Source: Halomonas stenophila (GTDB taxonomy: Bacteria > Pseudomonadota > Gammaproteobacteria > Pseudomonadales > Halomonadaceae). From it: DNA of 64,000 nucleotides. The notes beneath the pieces are model-generated. The model had not been told where the DNA came from and did no database searches. It worked only from the letters and a program-made list of their open reading frames with translations. Shown here in pieces: positions 17,620 through 26,109 of the stretch (position 1 is its first letter; every line of letters begins with the position of its first letter). The translations under genes and the position numbers were made by a program. The stretch is from positions 42,269-106,268 of the forward strand of contig NZ_JACHXR010000013.1 of assembly GCF_014192275.1 (NCBI RefSeq). Reading direction: 5' to 3'.

Positions 17620-18996
17620 ATGTTGACGACATCCGTTATCGAAACCCTGGAAGACGCCTTGCGTGGTCGCGTGATCCAACCGACCGATGCCGACTACGAG
17701 GAGGCGCGTACCCTCTTCAACGCGATGATCGACAAGCGTCCACGACTGATCGCCCGGTGCGTCGACGCGGCGGACGTGATGGCCGCCGTCGGGTTCGGGC
17801 GAGACCAGGGGCTGCCCATCGCCATTCGCGGCGGCGGACACAATGGCCCCGGCCTCGCCTCGGTCGACGACGGCCTGGTCATCGACCTCTCGTCGATGAA
17901 GGGGCTACGCGTGGATCCCGAGGCCAGGACGGTACGCGTCGAGCCCGGCTGCCGATGGGGCGACGTCGACCATGCCACCCATGCCTTCGGCCTGGCGGCC
18001 GTCAGTGGCATCCACTCCAATACCGGGGTGCCCGGCCTGACCCTCGGTGGCGGCCATGGCTACCTGACGCGTCGCCATGGCCTCGCCATCGACAACCTGC
18101 TGGCCGCCGACGTGGTGCTGGCCGATGGCCGGCTGGTGCATGCCAGCGAGCGCGAGCACCCCGACCTGTTCTGGGCCTTGCGCGGCGGGGGCGGCAACTT
18201 CGGTGTGGTGACCTCGTTCGAGTTCCGTCTGCACCCGGTGGAAACCGTCATCGCCGGGCCGCTGTTCTGGCCGATCGAGGCGCTCGAGACCACGCTGCGC
18301 TGGTACCGCGACTGGCTGCCCCGGGCGCCGGAGGAGGTCTACGCCTTCTATCTCACGGCCGAGGTGCCCTCGGAGGCGCCCTTCCCGCCGGAACTGCATG
18401 GGCGCAAGGTGTGCGGACTGCAATGGTGCTTCACGGGCCCCGAGGCGCACGCCGAGGCGGCGCTGCAGCCGGCCCGCGAGGTGGCCGAGCCACTCTTCGA
18501 GGGCATCGGGCCCATGCCCTACCCCGCCCTGCAGAGCATGTTCGATGCCCTCTATCCCGACGGCCTGCAGTGGTACTGGAAGGGCGATGTCGTGCGCGAG
18601 CTCTCCGACGCGGCCATCGCCGAGCACCGGCGCTTCGCCGAGGTGCCCACCAGCCTGTCGACGATGCACCTCTATCCCATCGACGGCGCCGTGCACCGAG
18701 TCGAGGAGCAGGCCACCGCCTGGCGGTTCCGCGATGCCACCTGGTCGATGGTCATCGCCGGCATCGATCCCGACCCGGCCAACCACGAACGCATGCAGCG
18801 CTGGGCGCGCGACTACTGGGAGGCCCTGCATGGCCACTCCGCGGGGGGCGCCTACGTGAACTTCATGATGGAGGAGGGCCAGGAGCGCATCCGGGGAACC
18901 TACGGCGACAACCTGCCCCGCCTGCAACGCATCAAGGCCCACTACGACCCGGAGAACCTCTTCCGGGTGAACCAGAACATCGTGCCCGCCGGCTGA
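17620..18996 (+). CDS. FAD-binding oxidoreductase (berberine-bridge type)
   Basis: 458 residues of the VAO/berberine-bridge flavoprotein family. The FAD-binding half has LPIAIRGGGHNGPGLASVDDGLVIDLSSMKGLRVD (about 65-100), whose His is the expected covalent FAD attachment site, then GLTLGGGHGYLTRRHGLAIDNLLAADVVLADG and LFWALRGGGGNFGVVTSFEF. The C-terminal BBE segment is YVNFMMEEGQERIRGTYGDN...YDPENLFRVNQNI. The second attachment cysteine of bicovalent members is absent (SGIHSNTGVPG). It is paralogous to the enzyme at 20653. The start at 17620 follows GGGAGG by eight bases. Substrates for the bacterial group are mostly sugars or secondary metabolites; this one is unknown. Confidence 0.9.
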   Translation: MLTTSVIETLEDALRGRVIQPTDADYEEARTLFNAMIDKRPRLIARCVDAADVMAAVGFGRDQGLPIAIRGGGHNGPGLASVDDGLVIDLSSMKGLRVDPEARTVRVEPGCRWGDVDHATHAFGLAAVSGIHSNTGVPGLTLGGGHGYLTRRHGLAIDNLLAADVVLADGRLVHASEREHPDLFWALRGGGGNFGVVTSFEFRLHPVETVIAGPLFWPIEALETTLRWYRDWLPRAPEEVYAFYLTAEVPSEAPFPPELHGRKVCGLQWCFTGPEAHAEAALQPAREVAEPLFEGIGPMPYPALQSMFDALYPDGLQWYWKGDVVRELSDAAIAEHRRFAEVPTSLSTMHLYPIDGAVHRVEEQATAWRFRDATWSMVIAGIDPDPANHERMQRWARDYWEALHGHSAGGAYVNFMMEEGQERIRGTYGDNLPRLQRIKAHYDPENLFRVNQNIVPAG

Positions 18997-19083
18997 GGGG
19001 CAGGAGGCCACCCACAAGCGGATCGACCGCCAGGGAACGGCGGCTCACGCCCCCTCGGGGCCCGCCGGCCATGACGACGCCGT

Positions 19084-20109
19084 CTACGGCAGGACGGTGG
19101 CATGCGGCATGCGGAACTTGCGCCGATGGCCACCGGGCGTGATCCCCGTCTGCCGCTTGAACAGCCGCCGGAAGAAGGCCGGATCCTCGTAGCCCACGGT
19201 CCAGGCGACCGCGTCGATGGGTTGGGGGGTGCGCTCCAGCAGGCGCTTTGCCTCCTCGAGTCGCAACGCCTGCACGTACTGGATCGGCGAGTAGCCGGTG
19301 GCCTTCAGGAAACGCCGCTGGAAGCTTCGCTCCGCGGCACCACTGGCGGCGGCCATCCTCTCCACCGGTGAGTGACAGTCCAGATGCCGCGCGATCCAGC
19401 GCTGGGCTCGCTCGACCGCGGCGTCGCCATGATCGAAGCGGGGCGAGAAGACGCTATAGGCCGCCATGCCGTCGCTATGCAGGTCGAAGGCGAAGAACTT
19501 GGCCATGGCCTGGGCCACGGCCGAGCCCAGTTGTTGGGCCACCAGGTAGAGCGCCAGATCCTGCCAGGACGAGGCGGCCCCGGACATCACCAGCTCCTGG
19601 TGCTCGCCCTCGACGATCAGGGTCTTCTCGAGGGCCAGGGTGACTCGCGGGAAGTGGCGGCGAAAGGTGTCGGCATAGGCCCAGTGCATGGTGGCCTCGC
19701 GCCCGTCGAGCAGGCCCGTCTCGGCCAGCAGCAGGGTCCCCGAGCACGCCGAACACAGCTTGGCGCCCCCGGCATGCATGGCCAGCAGCCACTCCACCAG
19801 TTCGGGATAGCGGCCGGCCTGCCATTCGCCATCCACCACCATGAAGGACGGCACGATGACCAGGTCGGTCCGGGTCACCTCCTTCACGGAGCGCGTCTGC
19901 AGCAGGGACAGGCCGGCATCCAGCATCAGCGGCCCTTCCCCCGCGGCGACGATATCCACGGTGAACGGCGGATGCCGGGACAGCGCCTCATCGAACCAGC
20001 CCAGGGCACCGAAACAGTTGAAGACGTCATGCAGCCCCGTGAGGGTGCCGATGATGACATCCCGGGTCGCCACCAGGCTGACGTGCTGGGCGGGTTGCCG
20101 TGTCTCCAT
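19084..20109 (-). CDS. GlxA-type transcriptional regulator (DJ-1/PfpI domain plus AraC HTH)
   Basis: 341 residues. The N-terminal DJ-1/PfpI-like domain (about 10-200) has the nucleophile-elbow-like AKLCSACSGTLLLAETGLLDGREATMHW. The C-terminal AraC-type DNA-binding domain has two helix-turn-helices (VERMAAASGAAERSFQRRFLKATG and IDAVAWTVGYEDPAFFRRLFKRQTG). The start at 20109 fits the family N-terminus; longer frames upstream are not supported. It is convergent with the flavoenzyme at 17620 and divergent from the small membrane protein at 20290. Its target could be either FAD oxidoreductase; no operator is evident. Confidence 0.9.
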   Translation of the reverse strand: METRQPAQHVSLVATRDVIIGTLTGLHDVFNCFGALGWFDEALSRHPPFTVDIVAAGEGPLMLDAGLSLLQTRSVKEVTRTDLVIVPSFMVVDGEWQAGRYPELVEWLLAMHAGGAKLCSACSGTLLLAETGLLDGREATMHWAYADTFRRHFPRVTLALEKTLIVEGEHQELVMSGAASSWQDLALYLVAQQLGSAVAQAMAKFFAFDLHSDGMAAYSVFSPRFDHGDAAVERAQRWIARHLDCHSPVERMAAASGAAERSFQRRFLKATGYSPIQYVQALRLEEAKRLLERTPQPIDAVAWTVGYEDPAFFRRLFKRQTGITPGGHRRKFRMPHATVLP

Positions 20110-20289
20110 ACCGAACAACGTGGCAGAGACGGCCTGCCTCTGCCACTGCCGTCGCGTCCCCATGGCATTGCCCGGCCGAACGACAGCGCCCGAATACGGT
20201 CTACCCCGCGAATGCCAGCGCCGGCGGGTCCACTCGCCTCGTTGCGCGGGGCCCACGGCCGCACCACTGCGTCAAGGGATGCCACCAAG

Positions 20290-20517
20290 GTGACGATCTA
20301 CAGGATCACGGGGTTTCTTGCCGTCTTCTTCCTCACGACCGCCGCGTTAAGCGGCATCGTCTACCGCCTCTTCGAGACGCACGTCGACGCGCGGGGCGTG
20401 CTCCACGAGCCCTTCGTGCTGATCCCGCTCGGCTGGCTCTCGCTGTTCCTGGGCCTGGTGCTGTTGCTGGCCTGCGTCGGCGACTGGCTGGCGAGACGCC
20501 AGCGACGGCGAGACTAG
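20290..20517 (+). CDS. DUF3955 family small membrane protein
   Basis: 75 residues starting at GTG 20290, with AAGGGA about ten bases upstream. Two membrane helices (TGFLAVFFLTTAALSGIVY and LIPLGWLSLFLGLVLLLACVGDWL) flank a short loop THVDARGVLHEPF that matches the DUF3955 signature (V-D-x-x-G-x-L-x-E-P-F). A positively charged tail (RRQRRRD) is probably cytoplasmic. Function is unknown. Confidence 0.7.
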   Translation: MTIYRITGFLAVFFLTTAALSGIVYRLFETHVDARGVLHEPFVLIPLGWLSLFLGLVLLLACVGDWLARRQRRRD

Positions 20518-20606
20518 CTCGGCCGTCTCGGTCGAATGAGCGCGCGGTCACGCGATGCTGCTTCGGTCTCGAGCCCCGCACACGCTTGACCGCTCGAACG
20601 CGTATG

Positions 20607-20647
20607 GGTGCCAGCGGCCCGCTGATGCCCTGGCGGTCGCCGGCACC
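20607..20647. repeat. imperfect hairpin between convergent genes
   Basis: GGTGCC at 20607-20612 pairs with GGCACC at 20642-20647, and the intervening GC-rich sequence extends the stem imperfectly. It lies just downstream of the leftward flavoenzyme stop at 20653 and could serve as a bidirectional 3' end for both convergent genes. No T-tract is present. Confidence 0.25.
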
Positions 20648-20652
20648 GCGGT

Positions 20653-22008
20653 TCAGGAAGAGGCGGCGGGAATATTCTGGTTGAAGCGGAACCGGTTCGT
20701 GGGGTCATAGCGACGCTTCAGCGCCGCGAGCCGTTCGTAGTTGGCTCCATAGGCGGCCCGGACCCGGGCTTCCCCCTCGTCGGCCAGGTAATTGACGTAC
20801 GCCCCCTCGTCCAGGAACGGCGCCGCGGCGCGGAAGCAGCGCCGTCCCCACGCGATGTTGGCGCTGGAATCGGCCGGATCATGCCACATGCGCAACACCA
20901 GCACGCTATGCTGGGCCTGGCGATGCCCGAAGGCGGTCTCCTGATCCCCCACGCGACCGATCGCGCCCCCCAGGTGCTCGATGGCGATCGCGGCCAGCGG
21001 CGCCGGGAGGTCACCGGCGAAGGCCTCCACGATCGTGTCGATGGCCTCATCGCTGAAGGTGCGCATGAATCCCGCCTTCCAGTAGTGGCGCAGGCCCGGC
21101 CGAAACACCTCGGTGAGCAGGTTCTGGACCGTGGCGTAGGGAACCGTATCGATGGTGTCGAGCAGGGGCGAGCCGAGCGCGCGCAGGGGCTGCAGGACCC
21201 GCTCGCCCTCCTCGATGTCCCCGCACCAGCAGACGATGATGGCCAGCACGGGGCCGTCGGGCGCCGACAGCAGCGTGGCATCCGCCCTCAGCTCATCGGG
21301 CGCTGCCAGGGACCAGTCGCGATAGCGGCGCAGCACCTCCCTGGCCCGGTCCAGGGGAAAGACGAGTTCGCCGGCCAGGACCGGGCCCACCCGATGGACC
21401 CGGTACTCGAAGGACGTCACCACGCCGAAGTTGCCGCCCCCGCCGCGCAGCCCCCAGAAGAGCTCGGCATTCTCGTCGTCACTGGCCGTGAGTAACTGGC
21501 CGTCGGCGGTGACCACATCGGCCGACAGCAGGTTGTCGCAGGCGAGGCCGAACTTTCGATTGAGATAGCCGATTCCCCCACCCAGGGTGAGGCCCCCGAT
21601 GCCGGTCGAGGGCACGATGCCGCCGGTGGTGGCCAGCCCGAAGGCCTGGGTCTCGTGATCGACGTCGCCCCAGGTGGCGCCGCCCTCGGCCCGCGCCGTT
21701 CGCCGCCGCGGATCGACGCGCACGCTCCTCATCGCCGACAAGTCGATCACCAGGCCGTCGTCGCAGACGGCACTGCCCGCCACGCTGTGGCCCCCGCCGC
21801 GCACGGCCACCGGCAGGTCTGCCTCGCGGGCGAAGTTGACACCCGCCATCACGTCGGCCACCCCGGCACAACGCAGGATGGCGGCAGGCCGCGAGTCGAC
21901 CATGCCATTGAATACCCGGCGGGCCTCATCGTAGCCCTCGTCTTCCGGGGAGAGGAGCCGCCCCCGCAGCGGCTTCCGCCAAGCCTGAATCGTCGCACTC
22001 GCCAACAT
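20653..22008 (-). CDS. FAD-binding oxidoreductase (berberine-bridge type), paralogue
   Basis: 451 residues, clearly homologous along its length to the enzyme at 17620 (both open with LRGR-x-x-x-P-x-D-x-x-Y-x-EAR-x-x-FN-x-M). FAD-binding blocks are LPVAVRGGGHSVAGSAVCDDGLVIDLSAM (His for covalent FAD), GGLTLGGGIGYLNRKFGLACDNLLSADVVTADG and LFWGLRGGGGNFGVVTSFEY. The BBE tail is YVNYLADEGEARVRAAYGANYERLAALKRRYDPTNRFRFNQNI. The usual second flavin-linking Cys is replaced (GGIVPSTGIGG). The start at 22008 has GGGAGG eight bases upstream. It is in the opposite orientation to its paralogue, with the GlxA regulator between them. Confidence 0.9.
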   Translation of the reverse strand: MLASATIQAWRKPLRGRLLSPEDEGYDEARRVFNGMVDSRPAAILRCAGVADVMAGVNFAREADLPVAVRGGGHSVAGSAVCDDGLVIDLSAMRSVRVDPRRRTARAEGGATWGDVDHETQAFGLATTGGIVPSTGIGGLTLGGGIGYLNRKFGLACDNLLSADVVTADGQLLTASDDENAELFWGLRGGGGNFGVVTSFEYRVHRVGPVLAGELVFPLDRAREVLRRYRDWSLAAPDELRADATLLSAPDGPVLAIIVCWCGDIEEGERVLQPLRALGSPLLDTIDTVPYATVQNLLTEVFRPGLRHYWKAGFMRTFSDEAIDTIVEAFAGDLPAPLAAIAIEHLGGAIGRVGDQETAFGHRQAQHSVLVLRMWHDPADSSANIAWGRRCFRAAAPFLDEGAYVNYLADEGEARVRAAYGANYERLAALKRRYDPTNRFRFNQNIPAASS

Positions 22009-22260
22009 GACGCCTGCCTCCCGCTCACTGCCCGATGCGCCAATGCTCACCGGTGCTACCTCGGCACCGCCCCCCCTTGTCCTGCGCATTATCCCCTTGA
22101 CTTCAATATAGTACTGTTGGTCATGCGTCGGCGGCCGTTGCATCCGCCGCCAGCGCTGGGCGGGCCAGGCCGGGGCCAACGGTGGCGCTCCCCTGGTGGA
22201 AGGCATCGGCCTGCGCCATAGTCTCCTTGACGACCCACCGGAGACCGGCGAGGTGCCGTG

Positions 22261-22668
22261 ATGCTGCCCATCCGCGGGATCGACCATCTGGTGCTGCGCA
22301 TCCGCGACGAGCGCCGCATGCTCGCCTTCTACTGCGAGGTGCTGGGCTGCACCCTGGAGAAGCGCCAGGACGAACTCGGTCTGATCCAGCTGCGGGCGGG
22401 CGACGCCCTGATCGACCTGGTCCCCGTGGACGGCCCCCTGGGCCGCCGCGGCGGACCGCCACCCGGCCGGGACGCCCATAACCTGGATCACTTCTGCCTG
22501 CGTCTCGCCCCCTTCGACGAGACGGCGATCCGCCGCCACCTGGCCGCCCACGGCGTCGAGGTCGGCGAGACCAAGCGCCGCTATGGGGCCGAAGGCACGG
22601 GCCCCTCGCTCTACCTCCAGGACCCCGAGGGCAATACCCTCGAGCTCAAGGGACCACCCGACGCGTAA
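22261..22668 (+). CDS. VOC (glyoxalase/bleomycin resistance fold) family protein
   Basis: 135 residues with the paired beta-alpha-beta-beta-beta units of the VOC fold. IRGIDHLVLRIRDERRMLAFYCEVLGC gives the first metal-binding His, DHFCLRLAPFDETAIRRHL a second His, and GPSLYLQDPEGNTLELKG the terminal Glu. Such proteins bind a divalent metal and act as lyases, dioxygenases or resistance proteins; the exact role is unknown. ATG at 22261 is preceded by GAGGTG at five bases. It is convergent with the dioxygenase at 22764. Confidence 0.85.
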   Translation: MLPIRGIDHLVLRIRDERRMLAFYCEVLGCTLEKRQDELGLIQLRAGDALIDLVPVDGPLGRRGGPPPGRDAHNLDHFCLRLAPFDETAIRRHLAAHGVEVGETKRRYGAEGTGPSLYLQDPEGNTLELKGPPDA

Positions 22669-22763
22669 CGGCGCCATGGCCCGGGCACCAGTCACGCCCC
22701 CTGGCGGCCCCAATGACATCCCCGCCGACCGCCTGCGCTTTCAACGCCTCTCCAGGGCGGCTC

Positions 22764-23516
22764 TCAATGCATCGCCAGGGCGATTTGGAAGTCCCCCCTG
22801 TAGCCCTCCCCGCTTTCGGTCAGATCCAGCACCAGCTCGTCTCCGCCACTGCGCCGGTAGATGCCGTCTGCGTCATTGCGCACATTGCGTGGCCCCCTTT
22901 CGGCATACGGGGGCTGCTGGTGCACCCGATCGGTCAGGGCGTCGTCGAAGTACAGCTGCGAGGTGAATTCCAGGCCAAGGTCGGCCTCGGGGTCGGTGCG
23001 AATCTTGAAGTGGATATGCACGGCCCGCCCCGAATACCAGCCGGGGTAGAGGGTGGTGAACCGGGCCATGCCACGGCTATCCGTCACCTGATAGCCGCGC
23101 AGGAAGCGCTGTTCACGGGTATCGAAGCGTCCCGCGAAGTCCTGCACGCCCGAGTAGACGCCCAGGGCGTCGCACTGCCAGAGATCGACCACGGCACCGG
23201 CCAGCGGTGTGCAGGCGTCATCGTCGAACCGCGAGACGTGAAACGCCAGCACCACCGGCACGCCCGGCTTGCGCGTCCCATCGGTGGGGTCCGAGCGAAG
23301 ATCGCTGCGCTCGAGCCGGGTATCCACGAAGTAGGGGCCCTCCGTCTGGCGCGGCCTGGCGACGCAGACGAGTGCCGCCCCGCCGGTATCGCCGGCTGCC
23401 GCCGTGACGCCGCCCGCCCGGCCCCAGAGTGATGCGACGGCGGCCACCCCGGCGCAACGCAGCATCTGGCGTCGACTCAGCCCCTGACGGCTCGGCATGG
23501 TGCCCCGCTTGGCCAT
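22764..23516 (-). CDS. Tat-exported intradiol ring-cleavage dioxygenase
   Basis: 250 residues. The N-terminus carries a twin-arginine signal (SRRQMLRCAGVAAVASLWG), so the protein is exported. The catalytic domain has the intradiol iron ligands: Tyr in DALGVYSGV, then Tyr and the two His in YPGWYSGRAVHIHFKI. TEGPYFVDTRLERSDLRSD is the usual N-terminal block. Classic intradiol enzymes open catechol or protocatechuate rings in the cytoplasm; the exported branch is less well characterised and could act on phenolic compounds in the periplasm. The start at 23516 is backed by GAGGGGGG about six bases upstream. No ring-cleavage pathway genes adjoin it. Confidence 0.88.
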   Translation of the reverse strand: MAKRGTMPSRQGLSRRQMLRCAGVAAVASLWGRAGGVTAAAGDTGGAALVCVARPRQTEGPYFVDTRLERSDLRSDPTDGTRKPGVPVVLAFHVSRFDDDACTPLAGAVVDLWQCDALGVYSGVQDFAGRFDTREQRFLRGYQVTDSRGMARFTTLYPGWYSGRAVHIHFKIRTDPEADLGLEFTSQLYFDDALTDRVHQQPPYAERGPRNVRNDADGIYRRSGGDELVLDLTESGEGYRGDFQIALAMH

Positions 23517-23812
23517 CTCGTGCCCCCCCTCGAAGCATTGGAGTCGCGCTCGCGAGTCATCCCGTGAGGCCTTGGGTGTCGAAAATGAACCGGTCTTGTC
23601 GGCTATCACTCTCGATCCCCCGGAACGTGACTCTTACTCTTTAATTGTAGGATCCTGGATGATCCCGCAAGGCTCGAGGCGACCGGGGCCAGATCCCTGG
23701 CGACAACCCCGAGGCGGTCGATTAACCCGGATCACTGCATGCGGCAGGACACAGCGGCAATGGACTGCCAACCGACAGACCACTTTCCGCTTGCGGTCAC
23801 GAGGAGTATCAG

Positions 23813-25183
23813 ATGCAACCATCCGACCTCACTCTCAAACAAGCTGTCGAGCGCCTTCGGTGCGGCGAACTCGGGGCCGAGGAATACGCGGAGGACCTAC
23901 TCGCGCGCTGCGAAACGGCCCGCCCGCTGAACGCCTATGTGTCTCTGGACGGCGACCGTGTCCTCGACGCGGCGCGCGCCCTGGACCGTCGGGAGAGATC
24001 GCGTGGCCCCCTTGGCGGCATCCCGCTATGCGTGAAGGATGCCATCGACATCGAAGGCACAGCCACGACAGCGGCCACGCCGTCACTGGAACGGAACCAT
24101 CCCGGGCGGACGGCGTCGGCAATCGAACGATTGTTCGACGCCGACGCCGTCCTGATGGGCAAGACCAACCTCCCCGAACTGTGCTTTCACGTGACCTGCG
24201 ACAACGCGCATACCGGCCCCACACGCAACCCCGTGAAGCCGGAATACACCGCAGGTGGCAGTAGCGGTGGGACGGCCGCGGCCGTGGCCGCACACACGGT
24301 CCCGGCCGGCGTGGGCACCGATACGGCCGGATCGGTCCGCATTCCCGCTGCCTTCTGCGGTCTCTCCGGGTTTCGGCCCTCCCTGGGGCGCTATCCGACC
24401 GACGGGGTCCTGCCCATGAACGCCAGCCGCGACACGATCGGCCTCATGGCACGCACCACGCGGGACATCGCATTCCTGGACGCCATCCTCACCGGCGAAG
24501 CCGAGGTCGGGCCGGCACCGCTCGAGGGTCTGCGTCTGGGTGTGCCGATGGATCAGTTCTTTGTGGAGCTCGATGATCAGATTGCAGCGGTGATGGAAGA
24601 CGCGCTGCTTCACCTCCGCCACCTGGGTGTCGACTTGGTCGAGGTGGACGCGCCGGATTTCGCTGCCGCCCGCGCCGAAACGTCGGGCCCGACCATGCGA
24701 GTGGAGTTTCCGCGCGACCTTGCGCGTTATCTGGATGAGGTCGGCAGCGATCTGACAGCCGGCGATGTCGTGAGTCAAATCGCCAGCCCCTATGTCAAGG
24801 CGGAGGTCGAGCCGCTCGTCTGCGGCGCCGGAGGTGCCGCCGCCGCAGAATACGCGCGCGTCCGCTCGGAGGTGCTCCCGCGTCACCGCGCCGCCTATCA
24901 GGCCTATCTCGAAGAGAATGGTCTTGCCGGAATGGTCTATCCCACAACACCGCTCATGCCGGCACCGATTGGCGAAACCGAAAAGGTGACCGTGAACGGC
25001 AAGGAGGTTTCGATCTGGCAGACCCTCCGACACACGGTGACGGCCGCGGTGCTGGGTGTGCCGGCGCTGAGCGTGCCGGCCGGGACCACGCCACGGGGCC
25101 TGCCCGTAGGCCTGGAATTCGCCGGCGCCGGTCAGGCAGACCGCACAGTGCTGGCGCTCGGCCTGGCCTGGGAAACCGGATAG
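23813..25183 (+). CDS. amidase (amidase signature family, indoleacetamide hydrolase-like)
   Basis: 456 residues with the complete Ser-cisSer-Lys triad of the amidase signature family: Lys75 in GIPLCVKDAID, the cis-Ser in TAGGSSGGTAAAVAA (150-151) and nucleophile Ser174 in GVGTDTAGSVRIPAAFCGLSGFRPS. The C-terminal AVLGVPALSVPAGTTPRGLPVGLEFAG is also typical. It hydrolyses an amide to acid and ammonia in the cytoplasm; the natural substrate is unknown. GAGGAG lies six bases before the ATG. The 296 bases upstream are relatively AT-rich (TCTTTAATTGTAGG) and probably hold its promoter. Codon use is less GC-biased than in most neighbours, a hint of separate origin. Confidence 0.9.
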   Translation: MQPSDLTLKQAVERLRCGELGAEEYAEDLLARCETARPLNAYVSLDGDRVLDAARALDRRERSRGPLGGIPLCVKDAIDIEGTATTAATPSLERNHPGRTASAIERLFDADAVLMGKTNLPELCFHVTCDNAHTGPTRNPVKPEYTAGGSSGGTAAAVAAHTVPAGVGTDTAGSVRIPAAFCGLSGFRPSLGRYPTDGVLPMNASRDTIGLMARTTRDIAFLDAILTGEAEVGPAPLEGLRLGVPMDQFFVELDDQIAAVMEDALLHLRHLGVDLVEVDAPDFAAARAETSGPTMRVEFPRDLARYLDEVGSDLTAGDVVSQIASPYVKAEVEPLVCGAGGAAAAEYARVRSEVLPRHRAAYQAYLEENGLAGMVYPTTPLMPAPIGETEKVTVNGKEVSIWQTLRHTVTAAVLGVPALSVPAGTTPRGLPVGLEFAGAGQADRTVLALGLAWETG

Positions 25184-25349
25184 ATAGACCATTGGAGTGC
25201 ATCATTCCATCGGTAGTCTCCTTCGCGCTGGCTAATCCGTTTATTGCTCTAATGCCACACGGCGCCCGAGGCACCCTGGTCATCTGCCCCGAGTCCGCAG
25301 TGGACGTACCGGGCTTCGTTACTCAGACCTGAGCCGGCACGCCAGCGTC

Positions 25350-26096
25350 TCATACCGGCGCGACGCCTTCCTCCGCCACCAGTCGCTCCAGAAGGTCGGG
25401 AATCGCGGTCTCGACGTCCAGCTCCGGCAGGACGTCGCGCAGGGCGATATGGCTCGCCGCCTGGAAGCGCTGGGGGTCGTCGATGGCGGCCTGGAAGGCA
25501 TTGACCACGGCGACCAGCGCCTCCGGGGTGTCGTCGACCTGCATGGCGCCATGGACCAGCAAGGCCATGTCGCGACACCCCCGCACCCGCCGCCAGCGCT
25601 GGGCGGTGCCGACCAGCTTGCGACCGCTGACGCGCACGTTGAAGCGCCCGTCGCAATAGGCACCGGGGGCCGCTCCCAGGTCGGCGTCCGTCACGCCCAG
25701 GGCCCCGAGCCAGTCGCACCAGGGGTCGCCCAGCCGGTGATAGCCCCACTCCAGGTGGGCCGCCGAGCCGCCCACCCGGCAGCGCACGGCCAGCGCCAGG
25801 TTGACCACCGCCGGACTCTGGGGCACCGGGGTGCCGCCGGTGGAGCGGAAGCGGATCGGCCAGCCCGCCTGCCCCAGCCGGGCGCGGGCGTCGGGGAAGC
25901 CCGCCAGCCGCTCGTGGCGACGGGGCATCACCAGGCCGCGGTCCCGGGGCGACCAGGCCAGCCAGCCGAGCGACGCCTCGCCCTGGCAGACCATGTCGAG
26001 CAGGGCCTCCTCGGCCACGAGGCCCTCCTCCACCGTGGGGTGCTGCAGAGACATGCTGGACAGGGTCATGCTGGAAACGTCGAACAGGCTTGCCAT
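25350..26096 (-). CDS. lipoate-protein ligase A-like enzyme
   Basis: 248 residues of the biotin/lipoate A/B ligase fold. The substrate loop is RFRSTGGTPVPQSPAVVNLALA (about 84-104), corresponding to R-x-TGGG-x-V of LplA, and VRVSGRKLVGTAQRWRR holds the conserved lysine that contacts lipoyl-AMP. It attaches lipoate to a lipoyl-domain lysine. It is the last gene of the sigma-54-controlled operon, 13 bases after the E2 core stop, with GGGGGAG before its ATG. A dedicated ligase next to a free-standing lipoyl protein suggests that protein (26886) is its substrate. Confidence 0.85.
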   Translation of the reverse strand: MASLFDVSSMTLSSMSLQHPTVEEGLVAEEALLDMVCQGEASLGWLAWSPRDRGLVMPRRHERLAGFPDARARLGQAGWPIRFRSTGGTPVPQSPAVVNLALAVRCRVGGSAAHLEWGYHRLGDPWCDWLGALGVTDADLGAAPGAYCDGRFNVRVSGRKLVGTAQRWRRVRGCRDMALLVHGAMQVDDTPEALVAVVNAFQAAIDDPQRFQAASHIALRDVLPELDVETAIPDLLERLVAEEGVAPV

Positions 26097-26109
26097 GGTC
26101 TCCCCCCTG

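Noticed and set aside
22009..22719. A long N-terminal extension of the leftward FAD oxidoreductase
   Set aside because: The ribosome site GGGAGG and the match to its paralogue place the start at 22008; the extension overlaps the VOC gene on the other strand.
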